A DNA stretch of 61,625 nt from Pseudomonadota bacterium (GCA_021821945.1 JAJZTF010000016.1:1-61625), one strand, 5' to 3'; numbered from the stretch's first letter, positions 17,889 to 27,584 are shown. Notes: a model not told the origin generated them from the sequence alone. Program-made: numbers and translations.

Positions 17889-19045
17889 TGGTTGAGATGG
17901 ACATGGATGGCGTGAAACAGCGGGTCGTCCTTTACCAGGTCGTCGCATCGCGCCTGCAGGGCGCTTGCCCCTTCCTGCGTGAACCGATTCGAGGGCAGAT
18001 AGAGCTCGACGTCCACACGGCCTTCCAGGTAATGGAACACCACCCTGTTGTCGAGCAGGACATCCCCCAGCTTTTCTGCAAGCATTTCGAGCAGCCTTGG
18101 GCGGCTGGGCAGCCTTGCGTGGTCCCCGGCCTGGATGTCATCTTCGGGATCGATGTGCACCATCACGTCCAGCACGTGGTGATTTTTCAGCACGGCATGG
18201 CGCGCAGACTCGGCGATGTGATGTCCTTCGGAGACGCTGATCCTGGGATCGACCAGAACATGCGCATCGACCAGCGCATTGTCGGCCATCTTGCGGGTGC
18301 GCAGTTCATGCAGCCCCAGCACCCCTGGCGTGTCGAGCAGGGTTTTCCTGATCGCCTCCACTTCTTCGGCATCCAGCCCCGTGTCGATGAGTTCGGACAA
18401 CGCTTCCATCGCGAGCTTGCCGCCCATGTATGCAATCATCACGCCGACAACTGCAGCCGCCACCAGATCCAGAAACGCAAAACCCAGCAGGTTGCCGGCG
18501 ATGCCGGCAACGACCACAAGGGAGGAGGCTGCATCTGAACGCGCATGCCAGGCATTGGCCACCAGCATCTGAGAGCGTACCTTGAGTGCCACCGCCATCA
18601 TGTAGCGGAACATCCCCTCCTTGGCCGCAAGGGCAAGGAGGGCTATCCCCAGACCCATCGGGCTGATCGTCTGCAGGCTTGCGGAATGCTGGAGACGGGA
18701 CGCGGCTGCGATCAGAAGCGCGATGCCAAGGCCTGCGAGGAAGACGCCAAGGATCAGCGTTGCTGCGGTTTCGATTCTGGCATGGCCATATGGATGGTTG
18801 TCATCCGCATCCCGGTTGCCATGACGGTTTGCGTACAGGACCAGAACATCGGAGAGCAGATCGGACAGTGAATGCAGGCCATCCGCCATCAAGGCCTGGG
18901 AATGTGCAAGAAACCCTCCTGCGACCTGGAACAGGGTCAGAAGGAGATTGATGATGATGCTGATCCATGTGCACTTCTGCGCGGCGGCATATCGTTCGGG
19001 GTGGGGCGCTTCAAAATTCTTGTCCAGTTGCGTGTGATTTTTCAT
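17879..19045 (-). CDS. Cation diffusion facilitator (metal/proton antiporter)
   Basis: 388 residues with about six membrane helices in the first 230 and a cytoplasmic C-terminal domain of about 160 residues. The metal site can be read as the MADGLHSLSDLLSD motif in helix 2 and a NAWHARSDAASS motif in helix 5 (D/H pairs as in FieF-type exporters); HPYGHARIET follows helix 2. Such proteins export Zn2+, Fe2+ or Mn2+. With histidine/aspartate pairs in both helices zinc or iron is likely, but the metal cannot be fixed from sequence. It is transcribed away from the rhodanese gene. Confidence 0.93.
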   Translation of the reverse strand: MKNHTQLDKNFEAPHPERYAAAQKCTWISIIINLLLTLFQVAGGFLAHSQALMADGLHSLSDLLSDVLVLYANRHGNRDADDNHPYGHARIETAATLILGVFLAGLGIALLIAAASRLQHSASLQTISPMGLGIALLALAAKEGMFRYMMAVALKVRSQMLVANAWHARSDAASSLVVVAGIAGNLLGFAFLDLVAAAVVGVMIAYMGGKLAMEALSELIDTGLDAEEVEAIRKTLLDTPGVLGLHELRTRKMADNALVDAHVLVDPRISVSEGHHIAESARHAVLKNHHVLDVMVHIDPEDDIQAGDHARLPSRPRLLEMLAEKLGDVLLDNRVVFHYLEGRVDVELYLPSNRFTQEGASALQARCDDLVKDDPLFHAIHVHLNHAQ

Positions 19046-19127
19046 TTCGGTTGAGCTAGTATGCGGCTATGATGCGCAGCATAGCGCATGACTCGCCAAG
19101 AACCAACATAAAACAGGAAGAGTTGAC

Positions 19128-19580
19128 ATGGGTAAAATCACCGCCATTCTGCAGGCCGCACAGCAACGCGCAAGGGATGCGGGCCTCCCCTACGAGGGCG
19201 CGCTGCTGCCAGGCGAAGCCTATGAGATTCTGCAATCGGCACCGGGTGCCAGGCTTGTGGATGTTCGCAGCCGGGCCGAACTTGACTGGGTGGGCCGCAT
19301 ACCGGGCGCCGCCGAGATCGAATGGATGAGCTATCCGGGAATGAAGCTCAACCCGGGGTTCATGGCGCAACTGGAACAGGAGGTCGACAAGGAGGCGCTG
19401 GTGATGTTCATCTGCCGCAGCGGCGCCAGATCGCATGCTGCCGCAACGGCGGCGACGCAGGCCGGCTATCGCGACAGCTACAACGTGCTGCAGGGGTTTG
19501 AAGGCGACAGGGATGCAGAAGGGCATCGCAACAGCCTTGAGGGCTGGCGCGTGGCGGGTTTGCCCTGGATTCAGGGGTGA
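19128..19580 (+). CDS. Rhodanese-domain protein
   Basis: A 150-residue single-domain sulfurtransferase. The catalytic cysteine lies in FICRSGARSHAAA; upstream are LVDVRSRAELDWVGRIPGA, and the C-terminus has NVLQGFEGD. Rhodaneses move sulfane sulfur between carriers. There is no signal peptide, so it is cytoplasmic. GGAAGAG precedes the ATG. The ABC permease starts 18 bases after its stop, so the three genes 19128-22673 probably form one transcript and the rhodanese may relate to the imported substrate, for example a sulfur compound; this is an inference. Confidence 0.92.
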   Translation: MGKITAILQAAQQRARDAGLPYEGALLPGEAYEILQSAPGARLVDVRSRAELDWVGRIPGAAEIEWMSYPGMKLNPGFMAQLEQEVDKEALVMFICRSGARSHAAATAATQAGYRDSYNVLQGFEGDRDAEGHRNSLEGWRVAGLPWIQG

Positions 19581-19598
19581 AACCGCCCTGAACCCGCC

Positions 19599-21329
19599 AT
19601 GAGTGAGCGCAAACAATTTTTTCCAAGGCAGGTTGTCGAGACCGGATGGAACAAATGGGACTGGGCGCTGCTTCCCATGGTTCTGGCGGTCCTAGTCTTG
19701 CTTGCCTATGGCGGTGAGGAGATGTCGCGCCCCTACCAGGTGGGACAAGCGCTGGATCTTTCTCTCAACCCGGAATATCTGCCTTATTATCTGCTGCGCA
19801 CGACCCTGCGCATGTTCATCGCGCTTGGCGCGTCGATCGTGTTCAGCTGCGTCTTCGCTGTGCTGGCGACGAAATACCGCGCGGCCGAAAAATTCCTGAT
19901 ACCCATGCTGGACATCCTTCAGTCGATTCCCATCCTGGGCTTTCTGTCGATCACCGTGACCGCCTTTATCGCGCTGTTTCCCGGCAGCCTTCTTGGGGTC
20001 GAATGCGCGGCGATATTTGCGATATTCACATCCCAGGCATGGAATATGGCATTCAGCGCATACCAGGGGTTTCGCACGGTGCCGATCGAGTTGAAGGAGG
20101 CGGCAAGCGTGTTCAACCTGTCCTCATGGCAGCGCTTCTGGCGGCTGGAGCTGCCATTTGCAACGCCAGGACTCCTGTGGAACATGATGATGTCGATGTC
20201 GGGCGGATGGTTCTTCGTGGTCGCATCCGAGGCCATTTCGGTATCCAACCAGAACATCAAGCTTCCGGGCATCGGTTCCTACATCGCGCTCGCGATAGAG
20301 CAGCGCAACCTGCACGCGATTGCGTGGGCGATAGGAGCCATGCTAGTAGGCGTGATCCTCTACGATCAGCTTTTCTTCAGGCCGCTACTTGCATGGGCTG
20401 ACAAGTTCCGCTTCGAGGAATCGGGCAGCGAAACCGCGCAGGAATCATGGCTCCTCAACTGGCTGCGCAAGACCGAACGCACTAAGGGGATCGCGCTTGC
20501 GGCCAGCAGCATGCTGGAGCGCACATTCGTGCTTTTCAAGCACAACTACGACGGAACTTCGATCCGCGCAAGGCCGCTTTCGAGATCGACGACGCCGGAG
20601 CGCATCTGGGATGCGGTGCTGGCTGCGGTCGTATTCTATGCGCTCTGGACGCTGGTGCATTTCATACATGCAGAGGTGAGCTGGGGCGAGGTCGGCCTTG
20701 CCTTCATGATGGGGTTTTACACCATGTCCCGCGTGGTCGTGCTGATCTTCTTGGCTGCGCTCGTGTGGATCCCGGTCGGCGTCTGGATAGGCATGAATCC
20801 GAGGATAGCGGGCCGAGCTCAGGCGGTCATACAGTTTCTTGCGGCATTTCCGGCCAACCTGATGTTCCCGGTCGTGGTGTTTCTGCTCGTGCGCTACCAT
20901 CTCAATCCCGATATCTGGCTCTCCCCGCTGATGATACTGGGCACGCAATGGTATATCCTGTTCAACGTGATCGCGGGGGCATCTACCATACCGACCGAGC
21001 TGCGCTATGCGGCGCAGAATTTCGGCCTCTCCGGCATGCTGAAATGGCGCCGCTACCTGCTTCCCGCGATTTTCCCGAGCTTTGTCACCGGTGCCATCAC
21101 GGCATCGGGAGGCTCCTGGAACGCCAGCATCGTCGCCGAATATGTGACATGGGGTGACACGACACTGAAGGCTCACGGCATAGGCAGCTACATTGCGCAG
21201 ATGACGGCGAGCGGCGATTTTCCGCGGATTGCGCTCGGCATCGGCGTCATGTGCATATTTGTCATGGGGTTCAACCATTTCATCTGGCGCAATCTCTATC
21301 GCATGACCGAGAATCGCCTGCATTTTTAA
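19599..21329 (+). CDS. ABC transporter, two fused permease domains (NitT/TauT type)
   Basis: 576 residues containing two copies of the binding-protein-dependent permease domain in one chain (about 60-270 and 370-560). Each half has the cytoplasmic loop that docks on the ATPase: EAASVFNLSSWQRFWRLELPFATPG in the first and YAAQNFGLSGMLKWRRYLLPAIFPS in the second. The family transports nitrate, sulfonates, bicarbonate or cyanate. Usually two identical single-domain permeases are used, so the fusion is a distinctive form. No binding protein gene is nearby. Confidence 0.92.
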   Translation: MSERKQFFPRQVVETGWNKWDWALLPMVLAVLVLLAYGGEEMSRPYQVGQALDLSLNPEYLPYYLLRTTLRMFIALGASIVFSCVFAVLATKYRAAEKFLIPMLDILQSIPILGFLSITVTAFIALFPGSLLGVECAAIFAIFTSQAWNMAFSAYQGFRTVPIELKEAASVFNLSSWQRFWRLELPFATPGLLWNMMMSMSGGWFFVVASEAISVSNQNIKLPGIGSYIALAIEQRNLHAIAWAIGAMLVGVILYDQLFFRPLLAWADKFRFEESGSETAQESWLLNWLRKTERTKGIALAASSMLERTFVLFKHNYDGTSIRARPLSRSTTPERIWDAVLAAVVFYALWTLVHFIHAEVSWGEVGLAFMMGFYTMSRVVVLIFLAALVWIPVGVWIGMNPRIAGRAQAVIQFLAAFPANLMFPVVVFLLVRYHLNPDIWLSPLMILGTQWYILFNVIAGASTIPTELRYAAQNFGLSGMLKWRRYLLPAIFPSFVTGAITASGGSWNASIVAEYVTWGDTTLKAHGIGSYIAQMTASGDFPRIALGIGVMCIFVMGFNHFIWRNLYRMTENRLHF

Positions 21330-21341
21330 GGATACGCATTC

Positions 21342-22673
21342 ATGAGTTCTCCCATCATCGAGCTTAAGTCGGTCGGAAAATCCTTTCGTTCTGCGGATGG
21401 ATCGGCCAGGGCCGTGCTGGAGAATGTCGATTTCACGCTCAACGAGGGTGAGATCGTGGCCCTGCTCGGCAAGTCGGGTTCGGGCAAATCGACCATGCTG
21501 CGCATCATGGCGGGCTTGATCGGTGCCGACAGCGGACAGGTGCTATACCGTGGGTTGCCGATCTATGGACCCGCGCATGGCATCAGCATGGTTTTCCAGT
21601 CCTTCGCGCTGTTTCCCTGGCTTACCGTGCAAAAGAACGTCGAGCTTGGCCTCGAGGCCAATGGGATGTCCCCCGATGAAAGGATACAGCGCGCCAAGTC
21701 CGCGATCGAGCTGATAGGCCTGTCAGGCTTCGAGGGGGCGCTTCCCCGCGAATTGTCAGGGGGCATGAGGCAGCGCGTGGGAATTGCGCGCGCACTGGTG
21801 ATGGAACCCGAAGTGCTGCTGATGGACGAGGCGTTTTCCGCGCTCGACGTGCTGACGGGGGAGCGGCTGCGCGAGGACATTCTGGAGTTGTGGGAAGGCG
21901 GGCTACTTCCGACCAAGGCGATGCTGGTCGTGTCCCACAACATCGAGGAGGCGGTCATGATGGCCGACCGGGTGCTGGTTTTTGCGAGCGATCCGGGACG
22001 CGTCAGGGATGAGCTGCAGATCCGGCTTCCGAGGCCAAGAGAGGTCGAGGGGGCGGATGTGCGCAGCCTGATCGACAAGGTCTACGGGCTGATGACGGCA
22101 GGCGCGATGCGGAGCGGGCGCATGGCCGATAAGGGCGTGAAGATGGGCATAGGAGACCGCCTGCCTGAAGTCGGGATATCCCGCATGGAAGGAACCCTGG
22201 AAATTCTTGCCGACGAGCCCTTCCTCGGGCGCGCGGATTTGCCCAAGCTTGCCGAGAAGACCGAGCTTAGCGACCACGAGCTGCTCGATATTGCAAGCGC
22301 GCTGACGCTGCTCGGGTTCGCCCTTCTGGAGCAGGGCGACATCATGCTCACCCCCCTGGGATTGAAGTATGCGCAGGCAGACAATGCCGAGAGAAAGGCT
22401 ATCTTCGGCCATCAGCTTCTTGAGAATGTTCCGCTGATCGCCTACATACGTCACGGCCTGGTACAGGACCCATCAGGAGACCTGCACGAGGACCTTTTCC
22501 TGAAACTGTTGCGCTTCACTTTGAGCGAGGCAGACACGCTCTCGGCGTTGCGGGTCGCGATCGAATGGGGCCGCTACGGAGAACTCTTCGAATACGATTT
22601 CAACACGGGCACGCTGAACATGCCCAAAGACGAGGAAGTCACCGCGGAGCAGCGCACCCGCGACCTCGCCTAG
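21342..22673 (+). CDS. ABC transporter ATPase with C-terminal AAA-associated domain
   Basis: 443 residues. The first 250 form a NitT/TauT-type ATPase: Walker A LLGKSGSGKSTML, signature LSGGMRQRVGIARAL, Walker B VLLMDEAFSALD and switch histidine in VVSHNIEEAV. From about residue 285 a second domain of the AAA-associated C-terminal type (PF09821-like) follows, with ELSDHELLDIASALTLLGFA and a winged-helix-like pattern, perhaps sensing substrate or metabolic state. Twelve bases separate it from the permease gene. Substrate unknown. Confidence 0.91.
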   Translation: MSSPIIELKSVGKSFRSADGSARAVLENVDFTLNEGEIVALLGKSGSGKSTMLRIMAGLIGADSGQVLYRGLPIYGPAHGISMVFQSFALFPWLTVQKNVELGLEANGMSPDERIQRAKSAIELIGLSGFEGALPRELSGGMRQRVGIARALVMEPEVLLMDEAFSALDVLTGERLREDILELWEGGLLPTKAMLVVSHNIEEAVMMADRVLVFASDPGRVRDELQIRLPRPREVEGADVRSLIDKVYGLMTAGAMRSGRMADKGVKMGIGDRLPEVGISRMEGTLEILADEPFLGRADLPKLAEKTELSDHELLDIASALTLLGFALLEQGDIMLTPLGLKYAQADNAERKAIFGHQLLENVPLIAYIRHGLVQDPSGDLHEDLFLKLLRFTLSEADTLSALRVAIEWGRYGELFEYDFNTGTLNMPKDEEVTAEQRTRDLA

Positions 22674-22739
22674 CCACAGGCTTGCGCGAGAATCGAAAGC
22701 GGTCTCAAGAAGCCGGTCAGCTCCTTCCCCTTCAAGGCA

Positions 22740-23309
22740 TCAGGCAAACAGCGCCGATATCCACATTGCGATGCCGCCGGCTGCGGAGACGCCAGCGAGC
22801 GCGAACAGCCATTTCTGTTTCGTCAACACCGTTACCGAAGCCAGCGAGATCGCGATCTGTATCAGGGTCATCGCCTGCGCCAGTTTGTGGTGCGGATGCA
22901 GCATGCGCTCGCTTTCCTCATTGGCCTTCTCCGACTCGGCTTCGAGCGCTTCCGCCTTGAGCTTGATTTCCTTCTTGTCAGCCTCGTACTTCTTGAGTTT
23001 TTCGCTGTAAGCCTCGCGCTTCTGTTCAGGGGAAAGGTCTGCTGCGAGTTCCATCAGGTGCCCCTTGTTGCTCTTGGCCTGATAGAAATTCCACTGGTCG
23101 GATGCCTGCGCCTTCTTGAGCACGGCCTCGTTCTTCAGCAGCATGGCTTCGTTCTGGGTATCAGCTCCCTGATAGCTGATGATTGCGCCTATGGACGCCA
23201 GTATCGCCGTAAAAATCGCAACCTGTCCGCCAAGGCGGTCACCGCTATGCGCATGGTGCTCGACTGCATGGTCATGCGCGCCATGCACATGAAATCCATC
23301 TCCTGACAT
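22740..23309 (-). CDS. DUF4337 family membrane protein
   Basis: 189 residues with a histidine-rich N-terminus (HVHGAHDHAVEHHAH), one membrane segment at about 30-48, a long charged helical middle (about 85-145, coiled-coil pattern with repeated lysine and glutamate) and two membrane segments at the C-terminus. This is the layout of DUF4337 proteins, whose function is not established. The histidine run could bind metal. It stands alone between the ABC genes and xthA. Confidence 0.85.
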   Translation of the reverse strand: MSGDGFHVHGAHDHAVEHHAHSGDRLGGQVAIFTAILASIGAIISYQGADTQNEAMLLKNEAVLKKAQASDQWNFYQAKSNKGHLMELAADLSPEQKREAYSEKLKKYEADKKEIKLKAEALEAESEKANEESERMLHPHHKLAQAMTLIQIAISLASVTVLTKQKWLFALAGVSAAGGIAMWISALFA

Positions 23310-23377
23310 TTTCTCTCCTGAATTAAGTTTGACGGTTGAGTTTAATCCGGCGCCTGCAACCGGGCAACAAGCCGGAT

Positions 23378-24148
23378 TTACGCTCGATCATAGTCTATGA
23401 TGAGCGGCGCATGGTCGGAGAAGCGCTGCTCCTTGTAGATGCTGGCGGATCTTGCAAGCCGCGCGATGCCTGGCGTGGCGATCTGGTAATCGATGCGCCA
23501 CCCTACGTTCTTTGCCCAGGCCTGGCCGCGATTCGACCACCAGGTATAGGCCTCCAGTTCCGGATGAATTTTCCGGAACACATCCACAAAGCCGATCTCT
23601 TCGAACACCTGGGTCAGCCATGCGCGTTCCTCCGGGAGAAATCCCGAATTCTTCCTGTTGCCTTTCCAGTTCTTGAGGTCGATCTCCCTGTGCGCGATGT
23701 TCCAGTCCCCACAGATCACGACCTCGCGTTGACTTGCGCGCAATTCCTTCAGGTGAGGCAGGAAGGCCTCCATGAATTTGAATTTGACCGCCTGTCTTCC
23801 ATCGCCGCTGGAGCCGGAGGGAAGATAGACGGAGACGACGCTGAAATCCTCGAAGTCCAGGCAGATGTATCGGCCCTCGACGTCGAATTCGGTGATGCCC
23901 AGCCCCTGGGTGACCTGCCCGGGTTCATTTCTGCAATAGATGCCGACGCCGCTGTATCCCTTCTTTTCGGCATAATGGAAATAGCCGCGATAGCCATCCG
24001 GGTTCAGCATCTGCTCCGTCATGTCGGTGGCTTGCGCCTTGAGCTCCTGCAGGCAGACGATATCCGCATCCTGATGCGACAGCCATTCATGAAATCCCTT
24101 GCTGGAAGCGGATCTGATGCCATTCAAATTGACCGAGATGATGCGCAT
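23378..24148 (-). CDS. xthA: Exodeoxyribonuclease III
   Basis: AP endonuclease and 3'-5' exonuclease for base-excision repair, 256 residues from the ATG at 24148 (MRIISVNLNGIRSA). A TTG four codons upstream is in frame but less likely. Family motifs are CLQELKAQ (metal-binding Glu), VSVYLPSGS, CGDWNIAH (Asp/Asn), NSGFLPEERAWL, TWWSNRG and SDHAPLIIDY (catalytic His) at the C-terminus. It is divergent from pyrE with 53 bases between. Confidence 0.96.
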   Translation of the reverse strand: MRIISVNLNGIRSASSKGFHEWLSHQDADIVCLQELKAQATDMTEQMLNPDGYRGYFHYAEKKGYSGVGIYCRNEPGQVTQGLGITEFDVEGRYICLDFEDFSVVSVYLPSGSSGDGRQAVKFKFMEAFLPHLKELRASQREVVICGDWNIAHREIDLKNWKGNRKNSGFLPEERAWLTQVFEEIGFVDVFRKIHPELEAYTWWSNRGQAWAKNVGWRIDYQIATPGIARLARSASIYKEQRFSDHAPLIIDYDRA

Positions 24149-24178
24149 GAAAGTTTCCAATGAAAGTCAGCGCAAGAT

Positions 24179-24184
24179 TATAAT
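24179..24184 (+). promoter_or_regulatory. -10 element in front of pyrE
   Basis: A perfect TATAAT lies 17 bases before the pyrE start in the short xthA-pyrE spacer. No good -35 hexamer is seen at 16-18 bases upstream, so the promoter call rests on the -10 alone. Confidence 0.4.
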
Positions 24185-24201
24185 GTTTCCAGACGGTATT
24201 C

Positions 24202-24867
24202 ATGAATCAAAACATGTTCAATTTCAGACAGGATTTCATCCGCTTTGCGGTTGGCAAAAAGGTTTTGCGCTTTGGCGAGTTTCAAACCAAGGCCGGACGC
24301 CTTTCCCCTTATTTTTTCAATGCAGGTCTTTTCAACGACGGAGATTCGCTAAGGCAGCTCGCGCAGTTTTATGCGCAGGCAATACTGGCTTCCGATCTGC
24401 CGTTCGACATGCTTTTCGGCCCCGCCTACAAAGGTATTCCGCTGGCGGCCGGCACGGCGATCGCGCTGGCTGAACAGGGCCGCAACGTGCCCTATAGCTA
24501 CAACAGAAAGGAAGCCAAGGATCACGGAGAAGGCGGCAACACCGTGGGCGCGAAACTCGAAGGGCGGGTACTGATCATAGACGACGTCATCTCGGCGGGA
24601 ACATCCGTGCGCGAATCCATCGAGCTGATACGCAATGAGGGGGCTTTGCCATGCGGTGTGGTGATTGCGTTGGACCGCATGGAGCGAGGGCTGGGCGACC
24701 TTTCGGCGGTGCAGGAAGTCAGGGAGACATATGGCATCCCTGTCATTGCGATTGCCACGCTCACCGACTTGCTTGGCTATTTGCAGGATGAACCCGAGAT
24801 GCAGGAAAATCTCAATGCGGTGAGGGCTTATCGCGATCTTTTCGGGGTTGAAGATGAACCGCTTTAG
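24202..24867 (+). CDS. pyrE: Orotate phosphoribosyltransferase
   Basis: Joins orotate to PRPP to give OMP in pyrimidine synthesis. 221 residues, normal length. The PRPP loop reads [17 protein letters not shown]; other family stretches are [24 protein letters not shown] and [13 protein letters not shown] (catalytic lysine loop). The next gene starts inside its last codons (14-base overlap), an unusual pairing with an exported protein. Confidence 0.97.
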   Translation: MNQNMFNFRQDFIRFAVGKKVLRFGEFQTKAGRLSPYFFNAGLFNDGDSLRQLAQFYAQAILASDLPFDMLFGPAYKGIPLAAGTAIALAEQGRNVPYSYNRKEAKDHGEGGNTVGAKLEGRVLIIDDVISAGTSVRESIELIRNEGALPCGVVIALDRMERGLGDLSAVQEVRETYGIPVIAIATLTDLLGYLQDEPEMQENLNAVRAYRDLFGVEDEPL

Positions 24868-25462
24868 GGGATATGCAATCCTCATCGCAGGCCTGGCTGG
24901 CAGCCTCCAAACTTTTGCCGACACCTACAAATGGGTAGACGATCATGGCGTCACGCATTATTCCGAGACGCTGCCGCCGGAATATGCCAACAGGAACCGG
25001 CAGATATTGAACAAGTCCGGAGTCGTCATCAAGACCCAGGATGTCCTGACGCCCGAGGAGCGCAAGGCCAGGGATGAGCAGGCAGAGAAGACGCGTGCCG
25101 ATGCGGCGGCGGCAAGGGATCAGCGTCGCTACGACAAGTCGCTGGTGGAAAGTTACAGCAGCGTCGATGAGATCGAGCTGGCAAAGACCCGCAGCCTGCA
25201 GCAGATGGATGCAGGCATCACCAGCATCAATTCGCAGATCGAGATGGTGACGAACCATCTGAACGCATTGCAGAAGGAAGTTGCGGAACGTCAGGGGGCA
25301 AACAAGAAGGTCCCGAAATTCATGCTGAGCGAGATCAAGGAGTCGCAGGATCGCCTGAAGGGCTTGCAGCAGGACCTTGTCAGAAGCAAGGAGAAGAGGG
25401 CTGCCGTCCAGGGTCGTTTCGATGCCGAGAAGGCGCGTTACAAAGAGCTCACGGGAAAATAG
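24854..25462 (+). CDS. Exported DUF4124 protein with coiled-coil tail
   Basis: 202 residues from the ATG at 24854 ([22 protein letters not shown], a signal peptide cut before DTYKWVD). A TTG two codons earlier is also in frame. It has the DUF4124 motif [20 protein letters not shown] and then a long lysine- and glutamate-rich helix (about 75-200) predicted to be a coiled coil. It is the second DUF4124 protein of the window. The start overlaps the end of pyrE, so it is translationally coupled. Function unknown; probably periplasmic. Confidence 0.88.
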   Translation: MNRFRGYAILIAGLAGSLQTFADTYKWVDDHGVTHYSETLPPEYANRNRQILNKSGVVIKTQDVLTPEERKARDEQAEKTRADAAAARDQRRYDKSLVESYSSVDEIELAKTRSLQQMDAGITSINSQIEMVTNHLNALQKEVAERQGANKKVPKFMLSEIKESQDRLKGLQQDLVRSKEKRAAVQGRFDAEKARYKELTGK

Positions 25463-25467
25463 GTTCC

Positions 25468-26355
25468 TCAGCCCGTCAGGCGTGTGAGCGCCTCCTGGTA
25501 TTTCTCGGAGGTTTTTCGCAGCACTTCTTCAGGGATGCGTGGGGCGGGCGCTTTCTTGTTCCATCCTGAAGATTCGAGCCAGTCGCGCACGAACTGCTTG
25601 TCGAAGCTCGGCGGATTCATGCCCGTCCGATAGGACTCGGCAGGCCAGAATCGGGAAGAGTCGGGGGTCAGCGCCTCGTCTATCAGATAAAGCTTGCCGG
25701 ACTCGTCCACGCCGAATTCGAACTTCGTATCCGCGATGATGATGCCCCGGGTTGCGGCGTAGTTTGCCGCCTCGGTATAGAGGGCGATCGCCGCCTTCTT
25801 GACTTCTGCCGCGCGCATTTCTCCCAGCAGGCGTTCGGCTTCCTCGTAGGAGATGTTTTCATCGTGCTCGCCCACGGCGGCCTTGGTGGAGGGAGTGAAA
25901 ATCGCCTCCGGAAGCTTCCCGGCTTCCTGCAGGCCGGGCGGCAACGGGATGCCGCACACGCTGCCCGTCTTCTGGTAGTCCTTCCAGCCGGACCCCACGA
26001 GATATCCGCGGACGATGGCCTCGATCGGCAGGGGCTTAAGCTTTTTCGTGACGAAAGCGCGACCCCTTACCTGTTCGATTTCATCCGTTCCCCTGACCAC
26101 GGACTCGGGCGCAATCCCGCTCAGGTGGTTGGGGATGATGTGGCCAAGTTTGCGGAACCAGAAATTGGACATCGCGGTCAGCACCGCGCCCTTGCCGGGG
26201 ATCGGATCGGGCAGAATGACGTCGAAGGCCGAAAGCCGGTCGGTCTGCACGATCAGAAGATGCCCGGCGTCGACCTCGTAGAGGTCGCGCACCTTGCCGC
26301 GATGCAGCAAGGGCAGGCTGGTCAGGCTGGATTCATGCAATGCGGATGCTTCCAT
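25468..26355 (-). CDS. purC: SAICAR synthase
   Basis: Phosphoribosylaminoimidazole-succinocarboxamide synthase of purine synthesis, 295 residues (the longer form seen in many proteobacteria and yeast). The N-terminus [21 protein letters not shown] and [19 protein letters not shown] form the ATP site; [17 protein letters not shown] and [29 protein letters not shown] complete the signature. It lies 12 bases after fbp on the same strand, so the two are probably co-transcribed. Confidence 0.97.
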   Translation of the reverse strand: MEASALHESSLTSLPLLHRGKVRDLYEVDAGHLLIVQTDRLSAFDVILPDPIPGKGAVLTAMSNFWFRKLGHIIPNHLSGIAPESVVRGTDEIEQVRGRAFVTKKLKPLPIEAIVRGYLVGSGWKDYQKTGSVCGIPLPPGLQEAGKLPEAIFTPSTKAAVGEHDENISYEEAERLLGEMRAAEVKKAAIALYTEAANYAATRGIIIADTKFEFGVDESGKLYLIDEALTPDSSRFWPAESYRTGMNPPSFDKQFVRDWLESSGWNKKAPAPRIPEEVLRKTSEKYQEALTRLTG

Positions 26356-26367
26356 GGCCTTGAGCCG

Positions 26368-27369
26368 TTATGCGCCCTTGTGGTAGCTCACCACGCGCTC
26401 GACTTCGTTTTTCGATCCCAGTATCACGGGCACGCGCTGGTGCAGGCCGTTGGGGACCAGATCCATGATGCGCTCGCGACCCGTCGAGCTCAGGCCGCCT
26501 GCCTGTTCGACGATGAAGGACATGGGGTTCGCTTCATACATCAGGCGCAGCTTGCCTGCCTTGGAAGGATCCTTGGTGTCGAACGGATACATGAAGATGC
26601 CGCCGCGCGTCAGGATGCGATGCACTTCGGCGACCATGGAGGCGACCCAGCGCATGTTGAAATTCTTTTCGCGGCCGCCGTCCTTGCCCTTGACGCATTC
26701 CTCGACATAGCGCTGAACGGGCTTTTCCCAGAAGCGCTGGTTGGACATGTTGATCGCGAACTCGGCGGTGTCGGCCGGAATCTGCATGTTGGGGTGGGTC
26801 AGGAAAAAGTCCCCGACGTCGCGATCCAGCGTGAAGCCGTTCACGCCGTTCCCTGTGGTGAGCACCATCATGGTGTTGGGGCCATACAGCGCATATCCGG
26901 CACAGACCTGCTTGGTGCCTGGCTGGAGGAAGTCGGCTGCGGTCGGGTTGGTCACGCCATCAGGACAGCGCAGGATCGAGAATATCGTGCCGACCGAAAT
27001 GTTCACATCGATATTGGAGGAGCCATCCAGAGGGTCGAAGCAGATCAGGTATTTTCCCTTGGGATAACGGGCGGGGATGGGATAGATGTCGTCCATCTCT
27101 TCGGATGCCATCGCGGCCAGATGCCCTGCCCATTCGTTGGCCTTGATGAAGACCTCGTTGGTGATGACGTCGAGCTTCTTCTGGGTCTCGCCCTGCACGT
27201 TCTCGCTGCCGGCGCTGCCCAGCACGCCAATCAGCGCACCCTTGTTCACGTCATGGGCGATCTGCTTGCAGGCGGAAACGATGTCGTTCAAAAGTCCGGT
27301 GAAATCCCCGCTTGCATGCGGGATCTGACGCTGCTCTTCGATGATGAATTGGATCAGGCTCTTGCTCAT
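26368..27369 (-). CDS. fbp: Fructose-1,6-bisphosphatase class I
   Basis: Removes the 1-phosphate in gluconeogenesis and, in autotrophs, in the Calvin cycle. 333 residues from the ATG at 27369 ([17 protein letters not shown]), which has AAGGAT upstream; the open frame runs much further but that part has no homology. Motifs are ASEEMDDI, the metal site [23 protein letters not shown], and [27 protein letters not shown] with [11 protein letters not shown] near the end. A -10-like TACAAT (minus strand, 27413-27418) lies upstream with no clear -35. Confidence 0.97.
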   Translation of the reverse strand: MSKSLIQFIIEEQRQIPHASGDFTGLLNDIVSACKQIAHDVNKGALIGVLGSAGSENVQGETQKKLDVITNEVFIKANEWAGHLAAMASEEMDDIYPIPARYPKGKYLICFDPLDGSSNIDVNISVGTIFSILRCPDGVTNPTAADFLQPGTKQVCAGYALYGPNTMMVLTTGNGVNGFTLDRDVGDFFLTHPNMQIPADTAEFAINMSNQRFWEKPVQRYVEECVKGKDGGREKNFNMRWVASMVAEVHRILTRGGIFMYPFDTKDPSKAGKLRLMYEANPMSFIVEQAGGLSSTGRERIMDLVPNGLHQRVPVILGSKNEVERVVSYHKGA

Positions 27370-27380
27370 TCGTTTTATCC

Positions 27381-27584
27381 TTGTCGTACGGGGTTGAAAT
27401 TTTGAACTCGCGATTGTACCGTCTTTTGCATCGATTTGTGCGCCGAATTGTCTTGGCGGCCATGGTGCTCGCCAGCTTTGCATCCTGTAAGAGCGGTTCT
27501 GGCCCAAATTCAGGCAAGATGATATATAGTCGAAGAATGGCACAGAAAGAACCGCGCGATCCAGGACGACCGCACAGATCATGA
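27381..27584 (+). CDS. Possible small lipoprotein overlapping waaC
   Basis: The 210 bases between the divergent fbp and waaC genes hold an open frame on the plus strand. Its core reads [20 protein letters not shown] then [10 protein letters not shown]: positive residues, a hydrophobic stretch and a cysteine in a lipobox-like setting. The frame ends with TGA overlapping the waaC ATG (ATGA), a common coupling. The true start is unclear (TTG at 27381, or a later TTG/GTG) and no ribosome site is convincing, so this may be chance. Confidence 0.3.
   Translation: MSYGVEILNSRLYRLLHRFVRRIVLAAMVLASFASCKSGSGPNSGKMIYSRRMAQKEPRDPGRPHRS

Noticed and set aside
25864..27405. 513-codon plus-strand frame opposite purC and fbp
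   Set aside because: It spans two well-supported minus-strand genes and its protein is His- and Gly-rich without family motifs, as expected for an antisense shadow.
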